A DNA stretch of 64,000 nucleotides from Batillaria attramentaria (lineage: Eukaryota; Mollusca; Gastropoda; Batillariidae): contig JACVVK020000150.1 of assembly GCA_018292915.2 (NCBI GenBank), positions 774,501 through 838,500 on the forward strand. The letters are read 5' to 3'. The notes under the pieces are model-generated. The model was not told where the DNA came from. It saw nothing but the letters and a program-made list of their open reading frames with translations, and did no database searches. A program made the position numbers and the translations under genes. Of this stretch, positions 36,694 to 48,662 are shown piece after piece. Every line of letters begins with the position of its first letter. Position 1 is the stretch's first letter.

Positions 36694-39600
36694 CGTCAGT
36701 TGTAACTTGTTCAGTCGTACGGTAAAATTACTTTAGTGGGCCAGATTATTTGAGTCAGTGAAGTTTGTTCTCCAAACACAAGAATTCTGGCTAGTGACAA
36801 CATTGGTGCCTCTCTTAAATTATCTAAAAGCGGTCTGCTTTTAAAAAAAATAATAAAAAATCTCCAATTCAACGGCATGTGTGTGTAGGTGTTCAATACG
36901 ACAACTGTAAGCTAGCTTGCAGTCAACTTCCTACCTCCCTCCACCCCCTTACACAATTTTGATAGACCTTGGTGTCAATATTCACAATTATTAACAATAT
37001 ATTCACAACTAAATGGCGGCGGCTTCCCAATTTTTCGCTCTGTTGTCTAGAACAGCAACGGCAGAACTACTCGCTGAGCAAATCAAGAAATTTCATCCTT
37101 TTAACTCGACAGAGCGGACAGAAATCCACCAATTTCTGTCAGTCGCTCAGAACGTTTGCCGCCAAATCCATGTCCTCCTCCACATCTCTAGCAAGGCATA
37201 CGTCCTATCCCTCGTAGTCAACATTAAATGTGAACGATTCACGGATCGTCTTTTGTATCCTATACTGGACAAAAGCAAAGGAAGGAGCGGGTACTGTTTG
37301 AAGCATTGACTTCATAGATTTGGGGAGCTGAACTCTGCACTGATTACAATTGGCCCAGAAAGAGTGATTGATACGAAATCTGCCGTCACGTAGTTACGAT
37401 TTTTGACAGTACGCATGATTCCTAGGGTGTAAGAGTACTCACACTTACGAAAGCCACATGGCAGACATACTTCAGAAAAAGATCTGAAGAAAAGATGACA
37501 AGGCCTTGGGTAACAAAACCTACACTTGAAACGCCCCTCGACTGCAAAACTGGATCTCAAAAGGCGTGTGTTCCTGACATAATTATGGAAGTTTTGCTTT
37601 TGCGACAACGAACGGCGAAAGTGGCTTGTAGCACCACATTAAACTCTTCCAACCAACAGGATACCAAAGATTGGTCCAGCTTAAAAAGAGGTTACTCTGC
37701 CTGGAAATGGCCACAATTTACACACTTTGTATCTTACCCTAAAATGTTGGTACACGGGTAGGGTGAGAGGAAGGTTTTTCTACTTAAAGCTCCGCTTTTC
37801 CGTTTGTAACTGAGATGCACAAAAAATTAATATTAATAATAAACGTCCTACTCCAGTAGAACCTTAAACTCTGTAAGTTAAAGGCGCTACCTTTCATTAC
37901 TCACACTTCGTTTAAGCCCCCCCCCCACCCCCCGATTCTGTTCCGCCTGATGGAAAATTCACAAAGAATAGTTAAGGTGGAAAAGTGAAACAAATCATTA
38001 TCAAAATTAAATATCACCGTAACACAAACGTTTCTGCCTGTTCGTTCACCCCACAAACCTACTTTCACCGTGTATCTATAGACAAGGGCTGTTTTGCATA
38101 GCGAGATATGATATATTTGGGTAGCCTACATGTACCGTGCAAATAATATACGAAGTAGTCCAGTAGCTGAGTCCAGTTATGTCTGACACAGGCAAACAGA
38201 AAGACTGTTCATAAGTAGGCCCGCTACCAGAAAATTACATTGCTACAGTTTACCGTCATTTTTCTCTCTAAAACGTATTGCAAAAGACGAACTAAAAATC
38301 GTGTGGTGAAAGCAGGAGTTTTTAAAGGGGGGGGGGGGGGGGGGAGAAATCCGTCAGAGACAAACACTGTTCACTCATCATGATGCCGTCTGACTTAAAG
38401 GGAGACATACAGACACTGAAAAAGCTGAGAAGAAATTTATGCTTGCCCTTCTCACTTGAGTGACCAATATGGGCTGGCACTGCTGGGGCAGAAAATGGTT
38501 GGCCGCCACGAACACCAGCACTAAATGAAAATCGCATTCCTTCCACCACAGACACGCCCTGTTCAGCTGCACCAGCAGCCACTCCTCTTACACAACAAAA
38601 CATGCTACCCTAAAAAAATAGTACGAAACTTAAATTTGAATTTTAGCTCATAGACGTATCTCACTATGGCAGAAATTTCACATGTAAGATTGCGGCATAA
38701 GCTCGAATTTCTGATCAAATCAAGAATAAAATAACGTGTTACCTCCTGAACACTGGATTATTTTTCCCCTCCGCCTTCCAAGAGAAGACAAAGAAATGCT
38801 CGCCGTGGCCGTCGTTCCCTAAAAATCTTGGATCCCAGATGGCAGTATGAGCTCATCTTCACATGGACCCCATCAACATAATGCCAGAGCATTCTTGGTC
38901 CAGCAACGTCCCGCGCACCCTAACGATCTCCAGTACAGCGGTCCAGCGCAAATTGTGAAAGCATCCAAAACAGCCTTTTGCAAATTGTGAAAGCATCCAA
39001 AACAGACCTTTTGTTATTTCTCTCGAAACGAACAATGAACAACTGCAGGAATTACCGCACACTTAAAAGAGCCAACGAGCTGGAAAACCGAGAAGGACGA
39101 AGAAGTGAGAGGAAGAAAACTTACCACAGCTACACGGCGGCCTGTTCGTGCAGAAGATACTGGCAGCCCAACGATTGGCGCCCGGTCCGTTACTGACAGC
39201 GCGCGCCCGGCTTTACTAAAATCAATAAGAAAAGAGCTTTGTTGATTCGCTCAGTCCTTTTCCACGACCCCCACTTTCTCCATTATCCGTGTTGCCCTCG
39301 GCTCAAAATGATATTACGCCGCTCTTGTTTATCTCAATCCACGTAAAAACGCCCGACGGCTACTGAAATCAAATCACTTTCATCACCAGAAATCTCTGAT
39401 ATCATGCCAGACCAGCACACATTCGACGTCTAATATTGGTCAACGGATACCTTCAGCACGTAAAACTACAACCACAGGCTTCCTGTTGAGTGTACCAATT
39501 ACCTTTCACCGGAGTGACCAACACGTCTCCTATCTCTCAGCGAGGACGTTAAGATGGTTACGTCAAACCACTGCCAATACATCCATTTTTCATTTCGGGT

Positions 39601-41679
39601 TTTCGTTACGAAAACAAAAATACAGTAAGTGGAATTTCAACAGTCAAACTGACAAAATTATATTTCTCACCTGTTTTGGCAACACCACCAGCTTTCAGTG
39701 ACCTCCAGCAGAACGCTAACAATGCCAGTTTCCGTCTAAACCTACATCAGCGCATCAAATACAAATTAACATAAATGATAATCACGGAAGGATCGTTATA
39801 TGTACGTGTGTGCTTATGATAATCATAGTGCAAGACGCTTGTCGGTATACCAGCCTCTAGTCTGGGATAGAATCTGCATATTTCCCTCGCTTCTCATCAG
39901 ACAAGGAAAAATTGTAATACTAATACCTTACGTCAGCTGCGACACAGGAGCGGGGTACAACCCTTCCACAAGCCTGCAAGACCGTCGAAGCACCTGCCAG
40001 AGACATGTGCTTTTCTGTGCCAATCAATAATGGATACAGCCTAGTTTTGTCCTGCACCCTGTGCTGCTGGGCAGGTGCGGCAAACACTACCTTTACGTTG
40101 GCGCTGACAGCTAGTCAATGATAGGATGGCTTAGCCTACGCACGTCACATCTCTCTCCCTCTCTCTTCATATGAACGAGTGCGTGCGTGCGTGCGTGCGT
40201 GCGCGTGCGCGTGTGTCCATGTGTACGTGTGACACTACATTATGAACGAATGTGTGTGAATTTGTAAAGACAAATTGCCATACACGTTTCAAATCCCTGC
40301 AAAGTTTTGTTGTTTTTTATCATCACTATCACCGCTCTCTCTCTCTCCGCCCAACGCTTCCACTATACCTCTCTCATGTGACTCTGTCATCTCTTTTGTA
40401 CTGCATACCAAGGAACCAAACTTACCACATCAAAAGTCACATACACGCTACGTGTACATGTATGTGTACATTGTATGGACAAGGCGGTTTTGAACGCTGA
40501 AGGCTTGAGTTTGCAAATGCAAACATTCATCTACATTTAATAAAAACGTTTGTTGCTGTTGTTTTGCTGTTTGTTGCTCTGATCAAAATGTTTGGTGAAA
40601 TATATATTTGTCGAGAATTGTCCTGAGCTGATTCCATTCACGGCTTCAAAACGGGCAGGAACATGACACGTGAACTCTCTGCTCGCCCTTAGGATGGTTC
40701 ATAATAAATTTTGCGTACTTTACGTCCACTGCAAAATTTGTTTTTATATCGGCAGAAGTGACTATGCATTCACACGTGTGACAAATTTGCCCCCCCCCCC
40801 CCCCACACACACACCCCCGTCGACCTCGCTTCCTATCCCACGGCAAGCCGGAGAATTACTTTGTTAGAAATATGCATTACGTATTACAAAATGCAGTCTG
40901 GCTTTATCCGTTAAAAATTGTACCTTCCGAAGTGTCAACGCTAGGCTTCACATTCAGCGCGATGTACAGTGAAACCAGTGAAGTGTGAAGTCTTCATGCC
41001 CACCTACGTTCACTGCACGACACACTCACGCACACATACACGTGCACGCGCGCGCACACACACACACCAAAAACCTAGAATGAATAGGATTTCCAGGAAA
41101 TGGAAATGTATTCCGGGAACTGAAATGAACCCTTCCATAATCATGAACTCACAACGCGTTTATAAATGCGTTTCGTACTGATCATGAACTACGCTCTCCA
41201 GTGTACTTTCAACTATAAAGACTAAAGAGTTCATCTCTTAACAAACGAAGAGTGGTGAAGTGATTGATAATGGCTCACCGTCACACCATAACCAGCAGCA
41301 GCAGTGGGAAAAGGTTTTCATTAAGCTTATCTGCCATGGTGCTTCATCACTTCCCACCCTCTTCAGCGTTACTAGGGTAACCTCAGAACATGGCTGACAG
41401 ACCTGTACACCACACTGTTCATAACCCCATTCACTCACAATATCACTGTCAACAGCACTAGGGAGAAACAAACGGAGCCAAGAGGCAAAGCTGTCGAAAT
41501 GCTTCAAGCTGTCCTGCTCATACTGGCTGACCAAACAGAAGCTGTCAACTAATCTTTCATTGCTCTCAGTGTCAGTATTTGAAGTTGCCTACACCGAAAA
41601 AGTGATAAATTAGCTACAGCAAGTCATCAGCACAGCATACCTTGTAAAATTTCACTAATACTGGTAAGAAAAAAGTTAA
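36694..41679. other. No gene seen
   Basis: Poly-C/G tracts near 37918, 38327 and 40791, and GC-alternating runs near 40181-40212. An open frame at 37013-37309 was considered and shows no known domain. Confidence 0.5.
38946..39011 (+). repeat. Two-copy tandem repeat, 33-base unit
   Basis: GCAAATTGTGAAAGCATCC followed by AAAACAG[C/AC]CTTTT occurs twice head to tail. Confidence 0.85.
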
Positions 41680-41739
41680 GTTGTTCATTAGTATTCACAT
41701 TTTTACATTAATTTTAAAATGTGAATACTAATAAACAAC
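41680..41739. repeat. Inverted repeat with 24-base arms
   Basis: GTTGTTCATTAGTATTCACA... at the left pairs with ...TGTGAATACTAATAAACAAC at the right with one mismatch and a loop of about 12 bases. It could be a tiny MITE; it lies just 33 bases before the TTAA-flanked palindrome. Confidence 0.8.
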
Positions 41740-41767
41740 TCAATAATGGTTTTTTTAATTAGTGGTA

Positions 41768-41859
41768 TTAACTCTTTGACGACGGAGCGCAATTTCTGAC
41801 ACACGATTTCCTATAGGAAATCGTGTGTCAGAAATTGCGCTCCGTCGTCAAAGATTTAA
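41768..41859. mobile_element. 84 bp palindromic MITE flanked by TTAA (piggyBac-like)
   Basis: Positions 41773-41813 and 41814-41854 are perfect reverse complements with no loop (82-base palindrome centred on CCTATAGG). The insert 41772-41855 is bounded on both sides by TTAA (41768-41771, 41856-41859). Tips read TTAA-[CT/AT]CTTTGACGACGG. A TTAA target and a CTTTG-type tip are features of piggyBac elements. There is no coding capacity. Confidence 0.75.
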
Positions 41860-44800
41860 AGAAACTTTTACTACATGTTATTTAAAGACTTTCTTAAGAC
41901 AACTTTTGAGGGTGAGTGAGTGAGTTTTTAGGGCTTAAAGCCACGCAAGCCACAAAGACTAATTCGCGGCTGCAACTTTTGAGGAAAATTCTGTAAAATC
42001 GCCTTCTACACATCTGTCATAGTGTGTAAAAATTTACTATAATGATAAAGCATAAAAAGGACCATGGATGCCAGGTGACAAGTTAACCAGGTAAGATATT
42101 GCCCCTGATAAATACTGTGTGTGCAACACGAACACAGACGCAATACTGGTGAAATTTAAAACAAGAAAACTGAAAAGCATCGTCTTATTGCAAACAGTGT
42201 AAATTGTAATGCCTCTCAGCAGAGAAATGTTTATTTACATGTGTACACCACAGTAATGTGACTGTCAATATATCCATCAAGTCTGAATAGGAGGGTTGGT
42301 ACTTTTTTCAGTTCTGTTTTACTGTTGCCCAGTGTGTGACTGCAGGCACCATGTAAATTGTAAGGCCTGCAAGTACCGGTACATGTGCATGATGGTTAGA
42401 AACTGATTGCTCTCAGAGTCTGAGTCAACAAAGAAATATGTATTGTATGTAATGGTGTATGTATCTGTCTATTGTAAGTAAGGAACTTACTAGGAATAAG
42501 TTTTCTTTCAAGGCAACTGATTATTAAATTGCCAGAGTTTGTATAATGGATGGTAGTACTGTACATGTAATGGTGGTCTGCTCTTGTTTTCACTTTCAGA
42601 CCAGACAGGACTTTGCCTTTGTCAGTTTGTGGCTGGTCATTGAAGCATATATTATTACTGGTAACAATGTCTTCCACAATTTTACAGAATTCAGTGCTTT
42701 AACTTTTAGTAGATCTGTGAAATGCTGTAAATGTCAGCTGTTCACATAATGCATCAACAATGTCAGAAACGTTGTTGGTACATGTAACAGAATTCGAAAA
42801 AACTAATAAATGACATTGTGGGGCACACATGACAATATTTGTTTTCACCTAGCGTAGAATCAGTAGCTCTTGCAAGTGATTTATCAAATGTTCTATGTTT
42901 ACTTGTAGGGAAGTTACCGGTATGTAAGTAGTGATCTGCAGTACCCGTAGTTTGAAGAAAGCTTGAGCTCTGAACTGAGTATTCATTTGTAAAGAGTACA
43001 CAAACATGATGCTTCATAGTGTTTCAGGGTGCAGCAAATTTATGTTATACAGTGCATTTGTAGCTGTCATCATACCATATCACACCTGAATGGTGAATAA
43101 ATCCTTGCAGTTGCATTTCTTTTTGGCAAAGTCCCCAAAGAGACCCACCTACTCCAGGGTGGGGACTGTGTGAATGGAGCAGGTTCCTGCACCCAACACC
43201 ACACCCTAGAACAGTGGTAACTGGCATTTGCAGCAAGTGTGAGAATGATAACGAGGAACCAATCCAGGAATGAGAATGACCTGTAGGGTGTACAGTACCA
43301 CCACCATATGCATAAAGAAACGCGAGGAATCAGTCTGATAGTTATCAAAGGGAGATCAACCTGTACATGATTCAAAGGCTAAATACACAGCAAAGCAGAG
43401 CTCATGCTCAATTCCATGCCCAGAGCATACAGTCAAAATTTAACACATGTATATATATATAATACAAAAATTCCTAAGCCTGAATATCCATTAAGCTAAC
43501 CAAAAAAACCTCTGGCAATCTCAACTGAAACATATAACTCGAACAGATAATCATAACAGAGAACGATCACTATCATCCAGTACAGGGAAAATGGTCCATG
43601 GTTCAAAAGGAGAAAAAGTTTGTAGCTTTCGTTGGTGGAAAAGCCATGACAGGGCTTCATATCCACAGGAACAACAATCAGACAAAATGTCCGGGTTGAC
43701 AATACAAGTATGGGGCATTCATCCTGAATATTGTCCAGTGTGATGCAGAAATCATCATACATATATGTCCGCCTTTGTAAGAATGTGATCGGACATAAAT
43801 TCAAAATTGAATCAGTCTGTGACTAGTGCCAGTAGTATGACCAATGCCCAGCATGGTTATGGAAGAACCCCTGCCATGAGCACTCCTCTGCAAAGCAGAC
43901 ATGCTATGCTGGGGTGTGGGGGTGGGTGTCTGGGGCATGCCACACTCCCCCCCCCCCCCCCCCCCGGATTTTTTTAAAAATTAAAATCTGTCATTTTGGA
44001 AGTTAGTTTGGTCCATTTTGGGCAAGCGTTGAAGTGTTTCAGTGGAGAAAGCACATTTTTTTTAGGAGGAAAATTCCTAGCCAAAGGCCGAAATCGTATA
44101 AAAAGAAACGATTTTAAGCCCTGCGGATAAAATTCTTACGTGAAGCTACAGCAGCGGTACAGGGTAGAATCTTGACACAACCGACCAATGCAGCCCAAGA
44201 AGCAAGCGTCAAACTCTTAATTCCAAGGACTTGGGTACGGGTGTAGGAAGCGACAAGTTCAGTTCGGTAATCTTGAAGAATAGTATACGAAATTACCCCA
44301 GTAGTGATGACGTTGTGCGCATGTGATCAGCAACCAAAATGGCGCATTGGATTTGCATGCATATCCCTACTTGTGAAATAAAATTATTTGCACCCACATG
44401 TGGGGAAGGAGAGGTCAAAGTGAGCAGGTGAGGGTGTTTTACGTCTCTTTGCATCGAGCAGAACCGAAAGCACCCGAAAAAGTGCGTGCAAATAGCTCCC
44501 AGAATTTCGTATACTGTTCTTCAAGATTACCGTTCAGTTCTAAGCTTCCTGCAGGCAACTGGATAGACCCCTCCCGCAGCACAGACATGCGATCCAGCTT
44601 TCCCGCACCAAACAACAAAGGGATGAAAAGCCTGGCATACCACACAGCGCTTAGTGCCACAAGACACGACTGCCGCTCAAAGGTTGACACAAAACAAAAT
44701 GTCGATGTGCTGAAGGCTACCGACTATCAGTTTCTCCTCCGGCTACTACGCTATAACCAGAAACTAGTTATTCATCAACCATTAAACGTCAAATACTTGC

Positions 44801-46834
44801 CTAAAGGACACAGCTTGGACTGATGACCCATAACAGTGAAATGTTAGTCTTCCATAGTGGACAATGAATCATGGGGCGGCTACTTCCGCCGCTGTACAAA
44901 CCTCATGCGTCAGGTGCGAGCCAGTGCGAGCTTTCGTACCGAGGGCTTGCTGCCCCCCAACTTGAACTGATTTATCTCTGAGATCAGTCTGGTCAACCGA
45001 TCGATTTCAGCCGTTATTTAAACTGAGTGGCAGACAATTCTTTGATTCAGGTATCAACGGCATTTCAATTAAAATTTGCGTTCACTGACTCGCGCTGGGC
45101 ATCGCATCAGTTCCGTCTGCAGCGCGCCATGAAATTCATGACGGGGTCAGTTTCACCTATCGAGGTGCGTGAGTCAGACGGAGCGGCCGAGCTGGCCCAA
45201 ATTCTGTGACTCAGGATTGTATTTTCATTTTTATACTATAGTTTGACAGTGTGAGTTTAAAGTTCAAACAAATTCCCCTTCTTTCCCAGTTTTCGGTTAC
45301 CCCGTTCGGTTCAGTTGCCGGCCGGTGTGACGGGTGAACGGCTTCACTATTGAGTCCTGCTTCAGGCCGCACTGATCAAGTTAAGTCACCGGCGGCCGGG
45401 TTGAGTCTGGCACTGCCGATTTCAGGCCGTATAACGGTATTACTGACATTATGTGAATGATGTAGATCAAGTCATGGATGGACATGTTCTGTGTAAGTGT
45501 GTGGTGTAGGTTACAACCATACACTATAAGGCCGTGCAATGATTCTAAACTGAACTGACCGCTCGGGCCCGGTGTCAACTGAGTCGGTTCACTGAAGTGA
45601 GTGCGTTTCAGTCACAGTTCCAGCGGCCAGTTCTGCCAAACTCCCATGCACTGACATAGTCAGTCCCGGCTGAGACAGGTAAAGCAAGTATGACCAACAA
45701 CCGGCTGGCTGACTGGCACCCGGCCTGACTGCCGCGGAAGTACTGGCTGATATAATTGGTGCCGATGAAAAGTCGGTTACTGTAGTTCGTGAGCGTTGAA
45801 ATGATGTACTGACACGGCCACGGAACCGCTGACCAGCGACGACTGATACTGTAGCCGTGTGCCTCAGTGGCGGCTGACTTGAAACTGAACCGGGCAGTAA
45901 GTCGACAGAACAACTAGTTATTCATCAAAAATTACAACTGTACGTATCAGTATCGACCCCCGTCACCCCCCCCCCCCCCCCCGGCCCCAAGCCGGCTTCC
46001 GCCCGACTCAGTTTCTTTTCAGCCGCTTCAGGTTTTTCTGTGTTTTTTCGGCTCAGGTCAGTGTGTAACCGTAGCAGAAGGCTTCGTAGAAGCAGAATTT
46101 CAGTTCAGCCCCTTTTAAGAATGACCTACGAACACTGTCCGACGAAAATGACAATTGAAAACTGCTGTGACAATACGATGAGCGCATTCGTTCTTTCGTC
46201 GCTTTTCGCATCCCGGCGGTCTAGCTATCTCAACTGATGGCCGGTGTTTCAAGTTGAACAAACTGATTATGAAGAGGTGGGTTTTTTTGTTTGTTTTTTG
46301 TTCTTGTTGTTTCAGCCGTAAGACTGAACATGATCAGTATTGGTGGTTTGCCAATAAAGAAATTTAAACTTAGTGTATGTTCGTTATTGTCAGTCGGCAT
46401 TGTTAACCACTCTGACAAGCCTGCTTGATACAAGCACTGCGCAGAACTAGCAGTTGTAATGGCTAATCCGGTTTATTCCCGTACTGGCAGGCCAGTAGAA
46501 GGTCATAATCAGCGTCGTAGCGGACAGCATGACCGCGGCCGGCGTGGGCCTCGTGACGCACGTCGGACCGCGCCGGGGTGTGACAACTATGTGGTCACCA
46601 CGCAGTGGAGGAGTGACCGTTCAGCTGTAACTGCTGATTTGCCGATTTTCACACCTACATTCCTGCAGCGCAGTTGATGAAAGTCTTTGTATGGTTGTCG
46701 AAAAACTGATTAAAACAAACAATTGAAAAAAAAAAGGGGGGGGGGGGTAAGCAGCGCTACACACACACACACACACACACACAAAGCACACATCACCTAG
46801 ATGTAGGTAACGCTCTCAGCTTTACTTATTTGCC
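41860..46834. other. No gene seen
   Basis: Contains a GTGAGTGAGTGAGTTTTTAGG stretch near 41912 resembling a SINE tail, an inverted repeat at 44243-44554, poly-C near 43949 and 45966, and from about 44880 to 46680 an unusually CpG-containing stretch dense in TCAG/CTGA and CCGG words. No coding exon recognised. Confidence 0.45.
44243..44554. repeat. Inverted repeat, 30-base core arms 208 bases apart
   Basis: CGGTAATCTTGAAGAATAGT... (44265-44294) pairs with 44503-44532 with one mismatch. Weaker pairing extends outward (GTAGGAAGC...GTTCAG against GAAC...GCTTCCTGC). Possibly a MITE. Confidence 0.7.
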
Positions 46835-47078
46835 ATATAAACTAGTCTCCAAAAGAAACGATACCAAGGGTTGGCAAGGACATACAATAAAAGCAGAACA
46901 ATACAGAAATTTCAGAGTGGTATATTTCATTAGCAAATGTTTCCGGTATTCCCGAGCGCAGACGCTGTATTTGGGACGTGGGATACGTAAACCTACGTTT
47001 TTAGGCCTCGGGGATCACTTTGCACAAAAACATTCTGACAACAGTTTGGTATCGTTTCTTTTGGACACTAGTTTATAT
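46835..47078. mobile_element. Inverted-repeat element with 32-base arms
   Basis: ATATAAACTAGTCTCCAAAA... (46835-46866) pairs with ...TTTTGGACACTAGTTTATAT (47047-47078) with one mismatch. The 180-base interior is non-coding. Its right tip coincides with the left tip of the mariner. Confidence 0.75.
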
Positions 47079-48379
47079 ACGAGGGCCACTCATTATGTTT
47101 TGCAACCTGGCTTCAGTTTCAAGAACACTTACAACCAGTCTGTCTACTCAAGGTTTTGGAAGAAACTCCCATCAGCCTGTACACAATTTGCCATCCCCTC
47201 AAACCAGCTGTCCATGACACCCGACCACGTTGACTGGGGTAGGTCCAAAATGACACCCTCGAACAGTGCTCGGGCATCTTCTGCGCTCCGAAACTGCTTT
47301 CCGTTCAACTGCCTCTTGACGGAAGGAAGCAAAAACAGTCACAGGGGGATAAGCCAGGGGAACATGGTGGGTGGGTAACCTGCTGAACATTATTTTCGGC
47401 TAGACAGTCCAGACGGAGTTGCAGCTACTATGTGCGCGCTTGCACTTTAATGATGAAGCAGTAGACCACGGACACCCGCTCGGGGACGCTGTTTGCACCA
47501 TGCCTGGAAGACTTTAGGCAAACACTGGTTAACATACCAGTCAGCCATAACCGTCTTTCTGTCCTCAAGCAGTATGGTGGCAAAGTGGCCAGATTTTGCA
47601 AAGAAACAGGCTATCATTTGTTTGGAAGCACTTCTGTTTCTTTTGAAGTTCACATGTGGGTTCTCACCTGGGAAGACCCACACCGCCGACTGTTGCTTCG
47701 TTTCGGGGTCGTATTGGTATACCCAGGTTTCGTCTCCTGTTACGATGTCCCAGACCCGAGGGGACCTTCCTCCGTCAAATTTTCTTAGCATGTGGGTGCA
47801 CCAGTTCACCCTAGCCCGATTCTGCTCTTCAGTCAGGTTGTAGGGTACCCAACGGGTACAACGTTTCCCTATGCCAAGACTGTCGTGAAGGATGCAAATG
47901 AGATTTCCCGATGAAATCTTCATGATATCCTGTGTTACAGCGTACATCATTTTTGGGTCCTTCTTAATCAGGGATTCTACCCTAGAGACGTTTTCTGGGG
48001 TAACGGTCGTTGCCATTCGACCACAACGGTCATCGTCTTCAACTGTTGTCTGGCCATACATGAACCGTCGGAACCACCTAAAACTAGTGGCTTTGGACTG
48101 TGGATTGATCTGCAATACATTGTTTTAAACTTTGAAAACAGCCCTGAAAAGATTTTCCCCGGCAGTAGTCACAATACATCAAGGCTCGAAAATCCCTTCC
48201 AGAAAGGTCAACACTGCTGGCTAAAGACCCGTCACCCATACTGCACATTTTGTCGCATGGAATCAAGTGGTTTTTGTTTTCATAAGTATTATGAAACTGA
48301 TCTACGATGTGATGTAAACAGAAAAGTAGTGACGTCATTAGTTCGTCCAGGTTGCAAAACATAATGAGAGGCCCTCGTA
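47078..48379 (-). mobile_element. mariner transposon (inactive)
   Basis: Terminal inverted repeats TACGAGGGCC[A/T]CTCATTATG...TTGCAACCTGG at both ends (left 47078 on, right to 48379), about 35 bases with one mismatch. TA duplications lie at 47076-47077 and 48380-48381. The length of 1,302 bases is standard for mariner. It carries the broken transposase described separately. Confidence 0.93.
47144..48210 (-). pseudogene. mariner transposase, frame-broken
   Basis: The gene reads right to left. An N-terminal piece (RALMYCDYCRGKSFQGCFQSL, about 48100-48200) is in one frame. The main piece starts near 48115 in another frame and contains the helix-turn-helix region (SFRWFRRF, DDDRCGRMATTVTPENVSR, WCTHML) and the first catalytic Asp in IVTGDETWVYQYDPETKQQS. 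It hits a stop immediately after LLLHH, where the family has the second catalytic Asp. A C-terminal piece (PSVKRQLNGKQF ... FFQNLE, 47332-47144) follows after another frame change. At least two frameshifts and loss of the second catalytic Asp make it non-functional. The sequence resembles the mariner subfamily with D,D34D chemistry that is common in invertebrates. Confidence 0.93.
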
Positions 48380-48383
48380 TATA

Positions 48384-48574
48384 TCACGTGCTGCTTTCGC
48401 GGCTTGGACAGTTGCAAGGCTTTTTTTTCAGAAAGTTCAGAGTATTGTCAAAACTAATACATTCCCCATTGTTATTTTGTATTTATGAAATCTTACTTTG
48501 TCTGTACAAATACATAAATTATAAATCGTTCTGTGCCTATTCGCAAGGAAGAGTTTGCACGCAGCGCTGCCCGG

Positions 48575-48662
<88 letters not shown>

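Noticed and set aside
37013..37309. 98-residue frame starting MAAASQFFALLSRTAT
   Set aside because: I considered a small conserved protein or a transposon domain, but I recognise no family and see no flanking exon signals.
41911..41975. SINE copy suggested by GTGAGTGAGTGAGTTTTTAGG
   Set aside because: The tail-like words resemble a gastropod SINE tail, but no A box, B box or ends can be found nearby.
44398..44823. 141-residue plus-strand frame
   Set aside because: It overlaps an inverted repeat and has no domain; probably chance.
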